Assembly: GCA_934317215.1 (NCBI GenBank)
Contig: CAKREH010000005.1
Location: 62,001-126,000 of the forward strand
Source: an uncultured Roseburia sp.
GTDB lineage: Bacteria > Bacillota > Clostridia > Lachnospirales > Lachnospiraceae
Reading direction: 5' to 3'
Length of the DNA: 64,000 nucleotides
This document shows positions 1 to 7,619 of the stretch, in pieces. The position numbers and the translations under genes are program-made. Under the pieces are notes generated by a model. The model did no database searches, was not told where the DNA came from, and was given only the letters and a program-made list of their open reading frames with translations. How positions within the stretch are numbered: position 1 is the stretch's first letter; every line of letters begins with the position of its first letter.

Positions 1-600
1 TCCGCTGACCGGGATATCAAACATCTGACCGGCAAGCACGGTTGCCGTTCCGACTGCACCGCCGATATATGCGGCTCTCGCACCGTAAACTGCAGCATCC
101 ATGTTGTGGGCACGGCGTGCACCAAAATCTGAGACAGCCCGTCCCTCTGCTGCGCTCACAATACGTCTTGTCTTTGTCGCGATCAAGGACTGATGATTCA
201 CCTGCGCAAGCAGAGCAGTCTCGATGAGCTGTGCATCAATGAGCGGCGCGACCACCGTAATGACCGGCTCATTCGGATACATGATCGTTCCTTCTTTGAA
301 CGCATAGATGTCACCACTGAATTTAAAATCCTTCAGATAAGAAAGAAAATCCTCCGTAAAAATGTTGAGAGAACGGAAATATGCGATATCCTCCTCATCA
401 AAATGAAGATTCTCAATATACTCTAAAATCTGCTCTAATCCTGCAAAAATTGCAAATCCGCCGCCATCCGGATTACTGCGGTAAAATACATCAAATGCTA
501 CCCTGGTATCCTTATCCTGATCGTTGAAATAACCATTTGCCATCGTCATTTCATACAGATCCATCATCATTGTAAGATTTCTTGTTTCACTCTGTTTCAT
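1..600 (-). CDS. pncB: nicotinate phosphoribosyltransferase, C-terminus cut by window edge
   Basis: NAD salvage enzyme that joins nicotinate to PRPP to give nicotinate mononucleotide in the cytoplasm. The first 200 codons are present, reading from ATG at 600 with an AGGAGG-type site (ggaggattaag) just upstream. The N-terminal segment MTMANGYF and the later FGARRAHNMDAAVYGARAAY block, followed by a GGAVGTATVLAG stretch, match the family's conserved core; the Arg-Arg-Ala-His segment is part of the phosphoribosyl site. Family members are usually about 480-490 residues, so a little over half lies beyond position 1. It is followed upstream (position 646 on) by an unrelated AAA ATPase gene in the same orientation. 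Confidence 0.9.
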   Translation of the reverse strand, partial: MKQSETRNLTMMMDLYEMTMANGYFNDQDKDTRVAFDVFYRSNPDGGGFAIFAGLEQILEYIENLHFDEEDIAYFRSLNIFTEDFLSYLKDFKFSGDIYAFKEGTIMYPNEPVITVVAPLIDAQLIETALLAQVNHQSLIATKTRRIVSAAEGRAVSDFGARRAHNMDAAVYGARAAYIGGAVGTATVLAGQMFDIPVSG

Positions 601-645
601 CTTAATCCTCCACACCTACACTGTTTACTGCGCAGTCTGTATTTC

Positions 646-2133
646 CTATCGATTCAGTTCTGATAAGATTTCCCGTTTTCTCTTTCCGATCAGAAGCTGT
701 TCGTTATATGTCATATACCGCTCACAGGTATGCTCTGATAAAAACACTGCCGCTTCCGGTGATAACGTCAGTTCTGTCACAAACACGACCATCTCTTCAC
801 CATTTTCAAACGCCTGTTCCATAAAATCAAATGCATGCTCTAACGCATTCACCGCTTCCTGTTCCACATTCTCTAAAATTTCTCTTTGTCTGTCAAATCC
901 GGCTTTTGCCTGTGTAAAACTCTCTTTTGCATCCAATCCGCCGTTCGGTACACTTTCTTTCCAGAGCACAAAAATACGTTCCCATCTGGCCGCCTGTGCT
1001 CTGGTGCAGACTTCCGCCTGCTTCTCTGCTTCCAACACTGCCATTCTCTCCTCAAGCAATGCTTGATAGCAGTCCACCGGCGCTTCGCCTTCTTTGAGTC
1101 TTCTTTGATATTCTTTTAAAAATTCGTACCAGTTATCCGTGATCTGCCTGTTTTCCTGCACTTTTTCAAAAAATGCCGACAGACCGTCAAGCAGCAGATT
1201 TACCACGCTCAGCCGTTCATCAAACGCCGCCGCATAGATCCTTGCAAAAGTCTCCGGTCTTATTTTTCCGGCAAGGATATCTGCGATCCCGTAATCATCC
1301 CGGTATTTGCGGTACAGTTCAAAATACGCTGCCACATCCTCCGCCACATCCCCGTGATGGATAAACTCGCGGATGACACTCTCATCCACCGGCAGGTCCA
1401 GTTCCTCGTAAACCTGCATCAGACTGCTTAAATCCTCCCAGCCACGCGCCGTCACAAAGCGGATGCCGTCCACATCTGCCTCCACACGGTAGAAGTTTCT
1501 CTGCCTCAGTTCCAGATAACTTAAGATGGCATTATGGAGATGTTTCGCTCTCGCATATTCTTTCCAGACTTTATAGTCAGCCTCGATATTCAGATAACGG
1601 ACGCGGTCTAATGTGACCATATCGAAATCGCGGACTGACTTATTGTATTCCGGCGGATTTCCAGCTGCAACGATCAGCCATCCTTCCGGTATTGCCTGAT
1701 TGCCAAATGTCTTGCACTGTAAAAACTGCAGCATTGTCGGTGCCAAAGTTTCCGAAACACAGTTGATCTCATCGATAAACAAGATTCCCTCTTTCTGCCC
1801 GGTCTTTTTCATCTTGCGGTAAATACTTGCAATGATCTCGCTCATGGTATATTCCGTAATTGAATATGTCGTCCCATCAAAGGACTCTTCCCTGATCATT
1901 GGAAGTCCGACTGCACTTTGTCTCGTGTGATGCGTGATCGTGTAGGCGACCAGCCCGATCTTACACTCCATGGCGATCTGTTCCATGATCTGCGTCTTTC
2001 CAATACCCGGCGGCCCCATCAAAAGAATCGGACGCTGCCTGACCACAGGGATGCGGTATTCTCCCTGTGCATCCTTAGAAAGATATGCCGCCACTGTATG
2101 TTTAATTTCTTCTTTTGCCTGTTTTATGTTCAT
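646..2133 (-). CDS. MoxR-type AAA+ ATPase
   Basis: AAA+ ATPase of the MoxR/dynein-related class, 495 residues from ATG at 2133. A longer TTG-started frame reaches 2196, but the ATG has an AAAGGA site 13 bases upstream and begins the normal N-terminus MNIKQAKEEI. Walker A is GPPGIGKT (about residues 40-47), Walker B is ILFIDEIN (about 118-125), and a sensor-1-like AAGNPPEYNKS follows. The C-terminal half is helical and rich in Glu and Arg, without a domain I can name. It lies just downstream of a VWA-like gene, the classic MoxR-VWA pairing in which the ATPase remodels or activates a target, often in metal-cofactor insertion. The target here cannot be read from the sequence. Confidence 0.85.
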   Translation of the reverse strand: MNIKQAKEEIKHTVAAYLSKDAQGEYRIPVVRQRPILLMGPPGIGKTQIMEQIAMECKIGLVAYTITHHTRQSAVGLPMIREESFDGTTYSITEYTMSEIIASIYRKMKKTGQKEGILFIDEINCVSETLAPTMLQFLQCKTFGNQAIPEGWLIVAAGNPPEYNKSVRDFDMVTLDRVRYLNIEADYKVWKEYARAKHLHNAILSYLELRQRNFYRVEADVDGIRFVTARGWEDLSSLMQVYEELDLPVDESVIREFIHHGDVAEDVAAYFELYRKYRDDYGIADILAGKIRPETFARIYAAAFDERLSVVNLLLDGLSAFFEKVQENRQITDNWYEFLKEYQRRLKEGEAPVDCYQALLEERMAVLEAEKQAEVCTRAQAARWERIFVLWKESVPNGGLDAKESFTQAKAGFDRQREILENVEQEAVNALEHAFDFMEQAFENGEEMVVFVTELTLSPEAAVFLSEHTCERYMTYNEQLLIGKRKREILSELNR

Positions 2134-2170
2134 TTTGCAATCTCGTTCCTTTATTCTTTCGCCTATTATC

Positions 2171-2368
2171 TTAATACATTTTAGCGGTTTTTCCAATCAT
2201 TTTTGGAATTTGTTTCAGAAACCACCAGTTACAGTTCATGCCGTAAGCGCGCGCCGCCGCAATGTAATACGCTGCTTAATCCACACGGCTCTGCAGGTTT
2301 CCGTTCTTATCACGGACACTAAACTCCACGATCACGACCGGGATCTCATCCAAAAAATATATATACAT
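2171..2368 (-). pseudogene. small reading frame with one in-frame stop, after the VWA gene
   Basis: An ATG at 2366-2368 directly follows the TAA of the VWA-like gene (TAAATG). The frame gives 30 residues starting MYIYFLDEIPVVIVEFSVRD, stops at TAA 2276-2278, then stays open for 34 more codons (AAYYIAAARAYGMNCNWWF and on) to a second TAA at 2171-2173. Both halves have codon use and composition like real protein. I read it as a decayed 65-residue gene, but an active 30-residue peptide, or a sequencing error at the stop, cannot be excluded. No family recognised. Confidence 0.35.
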
Positions 2369-3688
2369 TTATCCTTTAGCATTCGTTCCTGCAAATTCCT
2401 CCGGCTCTAATTTAAGCCGGATCGCCCACGGCGGGACCGCCGCATCGTCATAGTCCTCTAAAAACAAAAACGCCGTCTGATACTCCGGTCTTGTTTTCGG
2501 ATAAGTCCCCCTGCCATCCGTAAAATACAAAAGCCCTCCTATATTTTTCAGCTCCCCGCGCTCGATCAGGTCATTGACATACGAAAATACCGGACGGAAA
2601 TCCGTGCTTCCACCGCCCGCAACCGTAAACTCCTGCATCAGTGCCGCAATATCCCGTTCACTTTTCAGTTCCACATCCGACCGGATCTGATTATCACACT
2701 GGATCACACGGATCTTTGACTGCGCAAAAAAGCTGTTTTTCTGCGTCAGAATAGAAAACGTCTCCTTTAAAAACTGTTCCACCAGAGTACCACTCGTCGA
2801 ATAACTGGTGTCGATCGCGATCACAAACTCGCGGATTTTCTTTACCTCACGGCTCTCAAGTGGCTCCATCAGCGGCATATTTCCATATAATTTCAATCCA
2901 TAGGTATAGTAGTTTAAATCAAACTCCTCTGGATCCACTCCGATTTCCTCGCGCAGTACGGAAAAACGCTGCAAAAAATCTTTATAACTTCTTCTGCTCT
3001 TTTCCGCTGCCGCCTGCGCCAGAAATAAATCCTCACCGTCCGTCGTCTCGCTGCCGCGCAGCTCCTGTTCCATCTTCGTCTGCCTTGCGATCTTGTTCCA
3101 CTGGTTCTGGTTTCTTACCGCCTGTTCCTGCTTTGCCTGTCCGTCCTCTTTTTTCGGCCAATAACAATGGTCATCCGTGTAAAATTCCTTTTGAAGCAGA
3201 ATCTTTTGTTCCAGCTCTTCGTTCTCGATCATCCGATATATCACTGCCGCGGAAATCCCCTGTTTCTGCTCTTTCAGCCTGTCATACATCTGTTTTCTCG
3301 TCCAGCTTAAAATACGTTTTGTACACTCCGCCTGCATCTGGTCGATCGTGTATTCCACCGCAATATCACACGCTAAATGCCACGTTTTTCTGTCCCTGTT
3401 TCCGCCGATCCACAGATGGGAAAAAATGCAGTGTAATACCGTGTGCAGATATGCGCGGTCTAAATACTGTGCATTTTTCTCAAAAATCCCGATCAGCCAT
3501 TCCGGTGCCACATAAAGATACGCACCGTCCGTCGCAAATGCCCGCAGTTCTGGATCGGACTTTAACTGTAACTGCGATAATGCCAGTTTTAAATACCGCA
3601 GTTCCATGTATAATTCATGCCGTACAAATTCCACGATCTTTGCCGACATCTCTTCCTGCCACTCTGACTCTGTCTGTATATGCGCCAT
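2369..3688 (-). CDS. VWA-like / putative metallopeptidase protein (DUF2201 type)
   Basis: 439 residues from ATG 3688 with an AAAGGAG site (10 bases upstream). The N-terminal half resembles the putative metallopeptidase domain of DUF2201 proteins: an HTVLHCIFSHLW segment near residues 83-94 gives the spaced His residues. The C-terminal part is a VWA-like fold starting at VIAIDTSYSTSGT (about residue 290), the degenerate MIDAS (DxSxS becomes DTSYS), with TDGRG further on. Function unknown. The family regularly sits beside MoxR ATPases, as here (ATPase gene downstream at 2133), so it probably acts as the ATPase's partner. Its own 3' end abuts an interrupted small frame. The 5' side faces a 330 bp inverted-repeat element. 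Confidence 0.8.
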   Translation of the reverse strand: MAHIQTESEWQEEMSAKIVEFVRHELYMELRYLKLALSQLQLKSDPELRAFATDGAYLYVAPEWLIGIFEKNAQYLDRAYLHTVLHCIFSHLWIGGNRDRKTWHLACDIAVEYTIDQMQAECTKRILSWTRKQMYDRLKEQKQGISAAVIYRMIENEELEQKILLQKEFYTDDHCYWPKKEDGQAKQEQAVRNQNQWNKIARQTKMEQELRGSETTDGEDLFLAQAAAEKSRRSYKDFLQRFSVLREEIGVDPEEFDLNYYTYGLKLYGNMPLMEPLESREVKKIREFVIAIDTSYSTSGTLVEQFLKETFSILTQKNSFFAQSKIRVIQCDNQIRSDVELKSERDIAALMQEFTVAGGGSTDFRPVFSYVNDLIERGELKNIGGLLYFTDGRGTYPKTRPEYQTAFLFLEDYDDAAVPPWAIRLKLEPEEFAGTNAKG

Positions 3689-3716
3689 TTGAGTTTCTCC
3701 TTTAAATTACAGTAGA

Positions 3717-4046
3717 TTAAGATGATGTTGAGGTCGAATAATGCATTCACTACATAACGACTGACAAATTGCACAAAGCCGAGACTGATTTTGTGACTTT
3801 GGAAGAAAATTAGTAAATCTTAGCCTGCCTGTCTATCCCATAGTGATGTTCTGCCATGGATGGCAGAACAAGGCTTCACGAGCCATGGACGGCTCGTTGA
3901 ATACCGTTCACGTCACTCCGAGAAAATCTAACTCAGGCAGACTTAGATTTTCTTATTTTCGGACAATGGAACAAAACAGACACGACTTTGTGCAATTTGT
4001 CATTCAAAAAACCTGGATGTATTATTCGCCCTCTATATCATCTTAA
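3717..4046. repeat. 330 bp imperfect palindromic (MITE-like) element
   Basis: The whole gap between the LRR gene and the VWA-like gene is one long imperfect inverted repeat. The ends are TTAAGATGAT (3717-3726) and ATCATCTTAA (4037-4046). Further in, ACAAATTGCACAAAG on the left pairs with CTTTGTGCAATTTGT on the right, then GAAAATTAGTAAATCTTAG..CTGCCTG pairs with CAGGCAG..CTAAGATTTTCTTATTTTC-like sequence. The arms are roughly 130-150 bp each. The centre holds shorter repeats (CCATGGATGG, GAGCCATGGACGGCTC). No convincing coding frame. It may be a non-autonomous transposable element or a folded intergenic RNA. Confidence 0.7.
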
Positions 4047-4056
4047 CATTCTTTTG

Positions 4057-5073
4057 TCAAAATTCATCAAATGAATATCGTTCTTTTTTCTGTTCTGTAA
4101 AGTATTTTCTCTGCAGATGCAAAAGTTCTGCCGTTCCCTCTGCCCACTCCATCCGGGAAGCCTGTTCTAATCCGGCTTTGACTGCCGCCTGTGTGATCCA
4201 GCCATTTTCACAGAAAAATGTGATCCATTCCATGTTTTTTTGTCCTACAAGTTTGGGTATGATATATAATTCCTGCTCCCTTAAATGTGCCACATACCGC
4301 TCCTTCGCCTCATCTGTGAGACTGACCGGATAACGCAGCCGCAGGCTTAAAATGTGAAGCAGCGTATTTTCTTTTTCCTCCGCACATGCTTTCGGAAAAA
4401 TCGTATCATACTGGCTTAAATCCGGGACTCCCTCCTTAAAACACTGCCTTGCCCGGAAGCCTTCTCCCTCGATACTCCGCCCAAAAATATGTGCCGGAGC
4501 GATCTCATCATAGCTCTCATAATATTCAGGATAAAAGACGGCTGCCTGCCCAGTTTTTCCTTGAAATGTCACTTCCATATCTGCAGAAATCCGGCTTAAG
4601 ATCTGATTTGCCCCGCTGCGCTCCCCTACATCACAGCGTACCGTCAGAAAATGAAACTTTTTACAGTTCATAAAAGCATCGCTTCCGATCTCTTCCAGAT
4701 ACTTTCCGGTCACAAGCATTTCTAATGCGGTGCAGTTGTAAAATGCATAGTTTCCCACTTTGTGCATATTATCTGGCAGTGTCACCTTTTTTAACCTGTC
4801 ACCGCTAAGTTCCACGAGACGTGTGTTCCAGTCTGCACCATCTGCCGGTATCTCCTGCCACTTTTTTCCCTCCGTGTCATAAATACAGACCGTGCACTCG
4901 TATTCTGACGGCAGGTGTTTCGACACCGCAAAGCAGTAATCCCCCGCCTCCATGACTGCACATCCGCCTAGCGTCTCCGGCACGATGACGTCCTCTGACT
5001 CTCCAAATATCCTCAAAATCCTTATACTTTCCTCATCGATTTTGTTCCAGTAAAACTGATAATATGTCTGCAT
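4057..5073 (-). CDS. leucine-rich-repeat (BspA-like) cytoplasmic protein
   Basis: 338 residues from ATG 5073, chosen because GAGGAG lies 5 bases upstream; a longer frame begins at 5142 without a good site. Between about residues 95 and 155 are LRR_5-type repeats (VGNYAFYNCTALEML, IGSDAFMNCKKFHFL), the pattern of BspA-like repeats. There is no signal peptide or membrane segment, so unlike most BspA-type proteins it should be cytoplasmic. The C-terminal third is helical (LHILSLRLRYPVSLTDEAK and after) with repeated Trp/Glu-rich helices, suggesting a solenoid. It follows the CobW-like gene by 40 bases in the same orientation, so the two are probably co-transcribed. Function unknown. Confidence 0.7.
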   Translation of the reverse strand: MQTYYQFYWNKIDEESIRILRIFGESEDVIVPETLGGCAVMEAGDYCFAVSKHLPSEYECTVCIYDTEGKKWQEIPADGADWNTRLVELSGDRLKKVTLPDNMHKVGNYAFYNCTALEMLVTGKYLEEIGSDAFMNCKKFHFLTVRCDVGERSGANQILSRISADMEVTFQGKTGQAAVFYPEYYESYDEIAPAHIFGRSIEGEGFRARQCFKEGVPDLSQYDTIFPKACAEEKENTLLHILSLRLRYPVSLTDEAKERYVAHLREQELYIIPKLVGQKNMEWITFFCENGWITQAAVKAGLEQASRMEWAEGTAELLHLQRKYFTEQKKERYSFDEF

Positions 5074-5113
5074 GGTACTCCTCATTTCTGTACTGTTCAA
5101 TGCAATTAAGATC

Positions 5114-6046
5114 CTATGCTTCCAGACAGCTGCGGATTGCATCCTCCACCAGCTGTTCCCCGATCACGATGATGACCTCCTGCCCCATTTTGATCGGTGA
5201 GATCACCATATCCTTCCGGGTCGCATTGAGTTCGATCCACTGCTCTTTTTCATTCTTCATAAATCCCTTGACGCGGAATACATTTCCACAGGACTTGTCC
5301 GAGAACAATTTTTGTGCGGCTTCCTGTAATTTGACCTCCGTCAGGTGCATATTCATAAAATAGAGAGACTGAAATGTTTTCTCCTGTGTCAGATCCGGCT
5401 TACGGTAGTTTTCCATGCGACAGCCACAGGATAACAGCTTTTTAAAGTCCTCATCCGTCAGCTTATCCCAGTCTTTTGTGAAAACTTTATCAAACTGTCT
5501 CTTACACCCGATTTTTTCCAGTGCACGGTTTAAATGGTCAACCGCATTTTTCTGATCCGGTTCTGTTGTCTCCTGTGTCTTACTAAGAATAATACACCCT
5601 GCATTCGCTGCCTGCGACGCAAGCAGAAAATCTGCACCTTCCGGCAGGTTTTCTTCCAGATTCGAATCTAAGACGGTGATGACATTTCCGATCTGATACC
5701 AGCCGTCTAGCGGCTCCTCATGGAGCGTGTCAAAAAACTCGTCCACATCATAGATCCCGGATGGCTCCACGATCACGCGGTCATAACCGCACATTCCCAT
5801 CGAGATCAGCTTGGTTTTAAAACGTCTCCGGTGGGTATCAGCATCACAGCCACCCGATATCATCTCAAGTTCACAGTTGTCACCCCTTAGATCGCCAAGC
5901 AGCATCATGTCCACATTGACCGCTCCAAAATCATTTTCCAGTATTCCGATATTCTGCCCCTGCGTGATCAGATAAGAGGCATACTTCCTTAAAAATGTTG
6001 TTTTCCCGGAACCTAAAAATCCGGTGATCAGATCTATTTTTACCAT
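5114..6046 (-). CDS. CobW/YjiA-family GTP-binding protein, metal motif altered
   Basis: 310 residues, ATG 6046 with AAGGAG 11 bases upstream. The P-loop is GFLGSGKTT (residues 9-17), followed by ENDFGAVNVD, which corresponds to the family's ENEFG switch, VEPSGIYD (Walker B region) and ILSKTQ in the place of the NKxD guanine motif. CobW-type G3E GTPases insert or buffer zinc, cobalt or nickel and usually carry a CxCC motif after the first switch. Here that place reads SGGCDADTH (about residues 64-72) with a single Cys, so metal handling is likely different or lost. The C-terminal CobW domain is short but present (KSCGNVFRVKGFM). Probable operon with the downstream LRR gene. Confidence 0.8.
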   Translation of the reverse strand: MVKIDLITGFLGSGKTTFLRKYASYLITQGQNIGILENDFGAVNVDMMLLGDLRGDNCELEMISGGCDADTHRRRFKTKLISMGMCGYDRVIVEPSGIYDVDEFFDTLHEEPLDGWYQIGNVITVLDSNLEENLPEGADFLLASQAANAGCIILSKTQETTEPDQKNAVDHLNRALEKIGCKRQFDKVFTKDWDKLTDEDFKKLLSCGCRMENYRKPDLTQEKTFQSLYFMNMHLTEVKLQEAAQKLFSDKSCGNVFRVKGFMKNEKEQWIELNATRKDMVISPIKMGQEVIIVIGEQLVEDAIRSCLEA

Positions 6047-6147
6047 TTTTCACATTCTCCTTTTCAAATAATCTGCCACGAACTATCTCATAAGCTATAG
6101 TTTTTACATTAGTCCCAGCCGTGAAAAATTTTCTATAAAGCAAGCAG

Positions 6148-6170
6148 AGAATCCTGTAAACCAGGATTCT
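6148..6170 (-). terminator. hairpin after the M14 peptidase gene
   Basis: AGAATCCTG (6148-6156) pairs perfectly with CAGGATTCT (6162-6170) over a 5-base loop, 32 bases past the peptidase stop. The T-run on the minus side is poor (CTGCTTGCTTTATAG); on the plus side it reads TTTCTTATT. A weak terminator is the simplest reading. Confidence 0.5.
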
Positions 6171-6201
6171 TTCTTATTCTGCCGCCCTTTTTCTTTTGAT
6201 T

Positions 6202-7524
6202 TTAACGCAGCTGCGTCATGCCGCCAACCAAAATCCCCTTATTGTCATGATAAATTCTCTCAAACTGTGTCATCGGCAGTGGATTTTCTCCCATGCCCGC
6301 CTCGATTGTATAGCCCGGTCTGTCATATTCCTCTATAAACCAGTCTTTATACCCGGCATAACCGGAAGCACCCGGTGTTTCTTCCACCGCATAGCCGCTC
6401 ACACTGCCGAAATAATCTGCGATCTCTTTTGACCTTGCCGGCTCATAATCGAGATATTTCCAGTAAATGACCTCTCCCTGCGTGTGGTAAGCAAGGATCA
6501 GTAAAAAATCATTCTCTTTTGTCAGTTCATAGACTGCCACGCTCTCCGGCGCCGTGAGCGGTGCTTTTCCGACGTAGTCCCGCGGTGCAGGTTTGTCATA
6601 GCCCTGGGAAAACTTGATCTGTTTTGCCATCTCCCAGCCTGCCGGAAACTGCAGATTTAAATCTACCCCGTCAATATTTGCCTTCCAGCCATCCGGAAAC
6701 GGAATCGACAGATAATCATCTGCGATCCGTTTTGCCCTGCGGTAATATACACCACTGTTTAACAGACCATTGACTAAATCCACCCCATCCGGATTGACAA
6801 GCGGCACCATACAGAGCCTGAATTCATCAAACAATGTCCGCGCATCCACCAATTCCTGCTCCATGCCCGGCTGTCCGTCATTCTCCTCCCGGGTGACCGG
6901 TGAAAACGCAATGTTTCCGCCCACCGCATAAGCCGCCGCGTACTCCTCTGCAAACGTTAAGAGCACCGGCGTTGTAATACTCTCATTTGCATGATAGGAA
7001 GCGCTGTAAAATACCTGTTTCCCACCGGTTCCGATCCAAAGGCTGTGGATATCCTTTCCCATCACACTTTTTCCGATGACACCGGCGGACAGAAACGGAT
7101 AGCGCACCACAAGCCCCTCTATGATCCACTGTGTCAGGACTGACGTATATTTTACCATCTGCGGAACTAACGGAAATCCAAGCGGGATCGCCAAAACGGC
7201 ATCAACAACCAGATCATCCGGGTCGATCAGCGGATTTGCCACAAGGATTGCCTCCTCCGTTGTCCCATATCTGCGCGCCAGTCCAAAGACTGTATCTCCA
7301 TTTTCAATCGTATGCATGCGGTATCCGGTCAGATATGGTTTTAACTGCTCCCATACCGCACGGTTTACCGTACACACATCCGTATTTCCGGTAAAATCTT
7401 TCAGCGCCTGACAGGTGCGCTCCCCGAAAATCCCGTCAATTCTCGTCGGATATCCCGCTCTGGTCAATGCAAGCTGCAAATATTCCACCCAGATACCACG
7501 GTCTCCCTGTATTAAAAATTGCAT
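6202..7524 (-). CDS. M14 gamma-D-glutamyl-diamino-acid endopeptidase with PG-binding and LysM modules
   Basis: 440 residues, ATG 7524 behind AAGGGG. Residues 1-65 form a peptidoglycan-binding_1 module (GDRGIWVEYLQLALTRAGY..DGIFGERTCQALKDF). Residues about 70-115 form a LysM (MHTIENGDTVFGLARRYGTT..ILVANP). From about 125 the peptidase M14 domain shows the zinc motif HANE in SYHANESITTP, MVPLVNPDGVDL, the third zinc His in LAYHTQGEVIYW, and the catalytic Glu in YTIEAGMGENPL. This layout matches the Bacillus endopeptidase I type that cuts D-Glu-meso-DAP bonds in cell-wall peptides. There is no signal peptide, so it may work on recycled peptides in the cytoplasm or leave without a classical signal. 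It stands alone between divergent hairpins. Confidence 0.88.
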   Translation of the reverse strand: MQFLIQGDRGIWVEYLQLALTRAGYPTRIDGIFGERTCQALKDFTGNTDVCTVNRAVWEQLKPYLTGYRMHTIENGDTVFGLARRYGTTEEAILVANPLIDPDDLVVDAVLAIPLGFPLVPQMVKYTSVLTQWIIEGLVVRYPFLSAGVIGKSVMGKDIHSLWIGTGGKQVFYSASYHANESITTPVLLTFAEEYAAAYAVGGNIAFSPVTREENDGQPGMEQELVDARTLFDEFRLCMVPLVNPDGVDLVNGLLNSGVYYRRAKRIADDYLSIPFPDGWKANIDGVDLNLQFPAGWEMAKQIKFSQGYDKPAPRDYVGKAPLTAPESVAVYELTKENDFLLILAYHTQGEVIYWKYLDYEPARSKEIADYFGSVSGYAVEETPGASGYAGYKDWFIEEYDRPGYTIEAGMGENPLPMTQFERIYHDNKGILVGGMTQLR

Positions 7525-7619
7525 ATTTTCCCCTTTGTATCATTCTTTCCACTATTATATGCACCTTTCCGTAAAGATTTTCTTTTTTAGATCCGGGTGT
7601 TAAAAAATATACTGTTATC

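Noticed and set aside
2860..3705. 281-codon plus-strand frame
   Set aside because: It is antisense to the VWA-like gene; its composition (rich in Ser, Pro, Arg) is that of a shadow frame.
3843..4046. 67-codon plus-strand frame in the palindromic element
   Set aside because: It lies wholly in the inverted-repeat arms, without a ribosome binding site or family.
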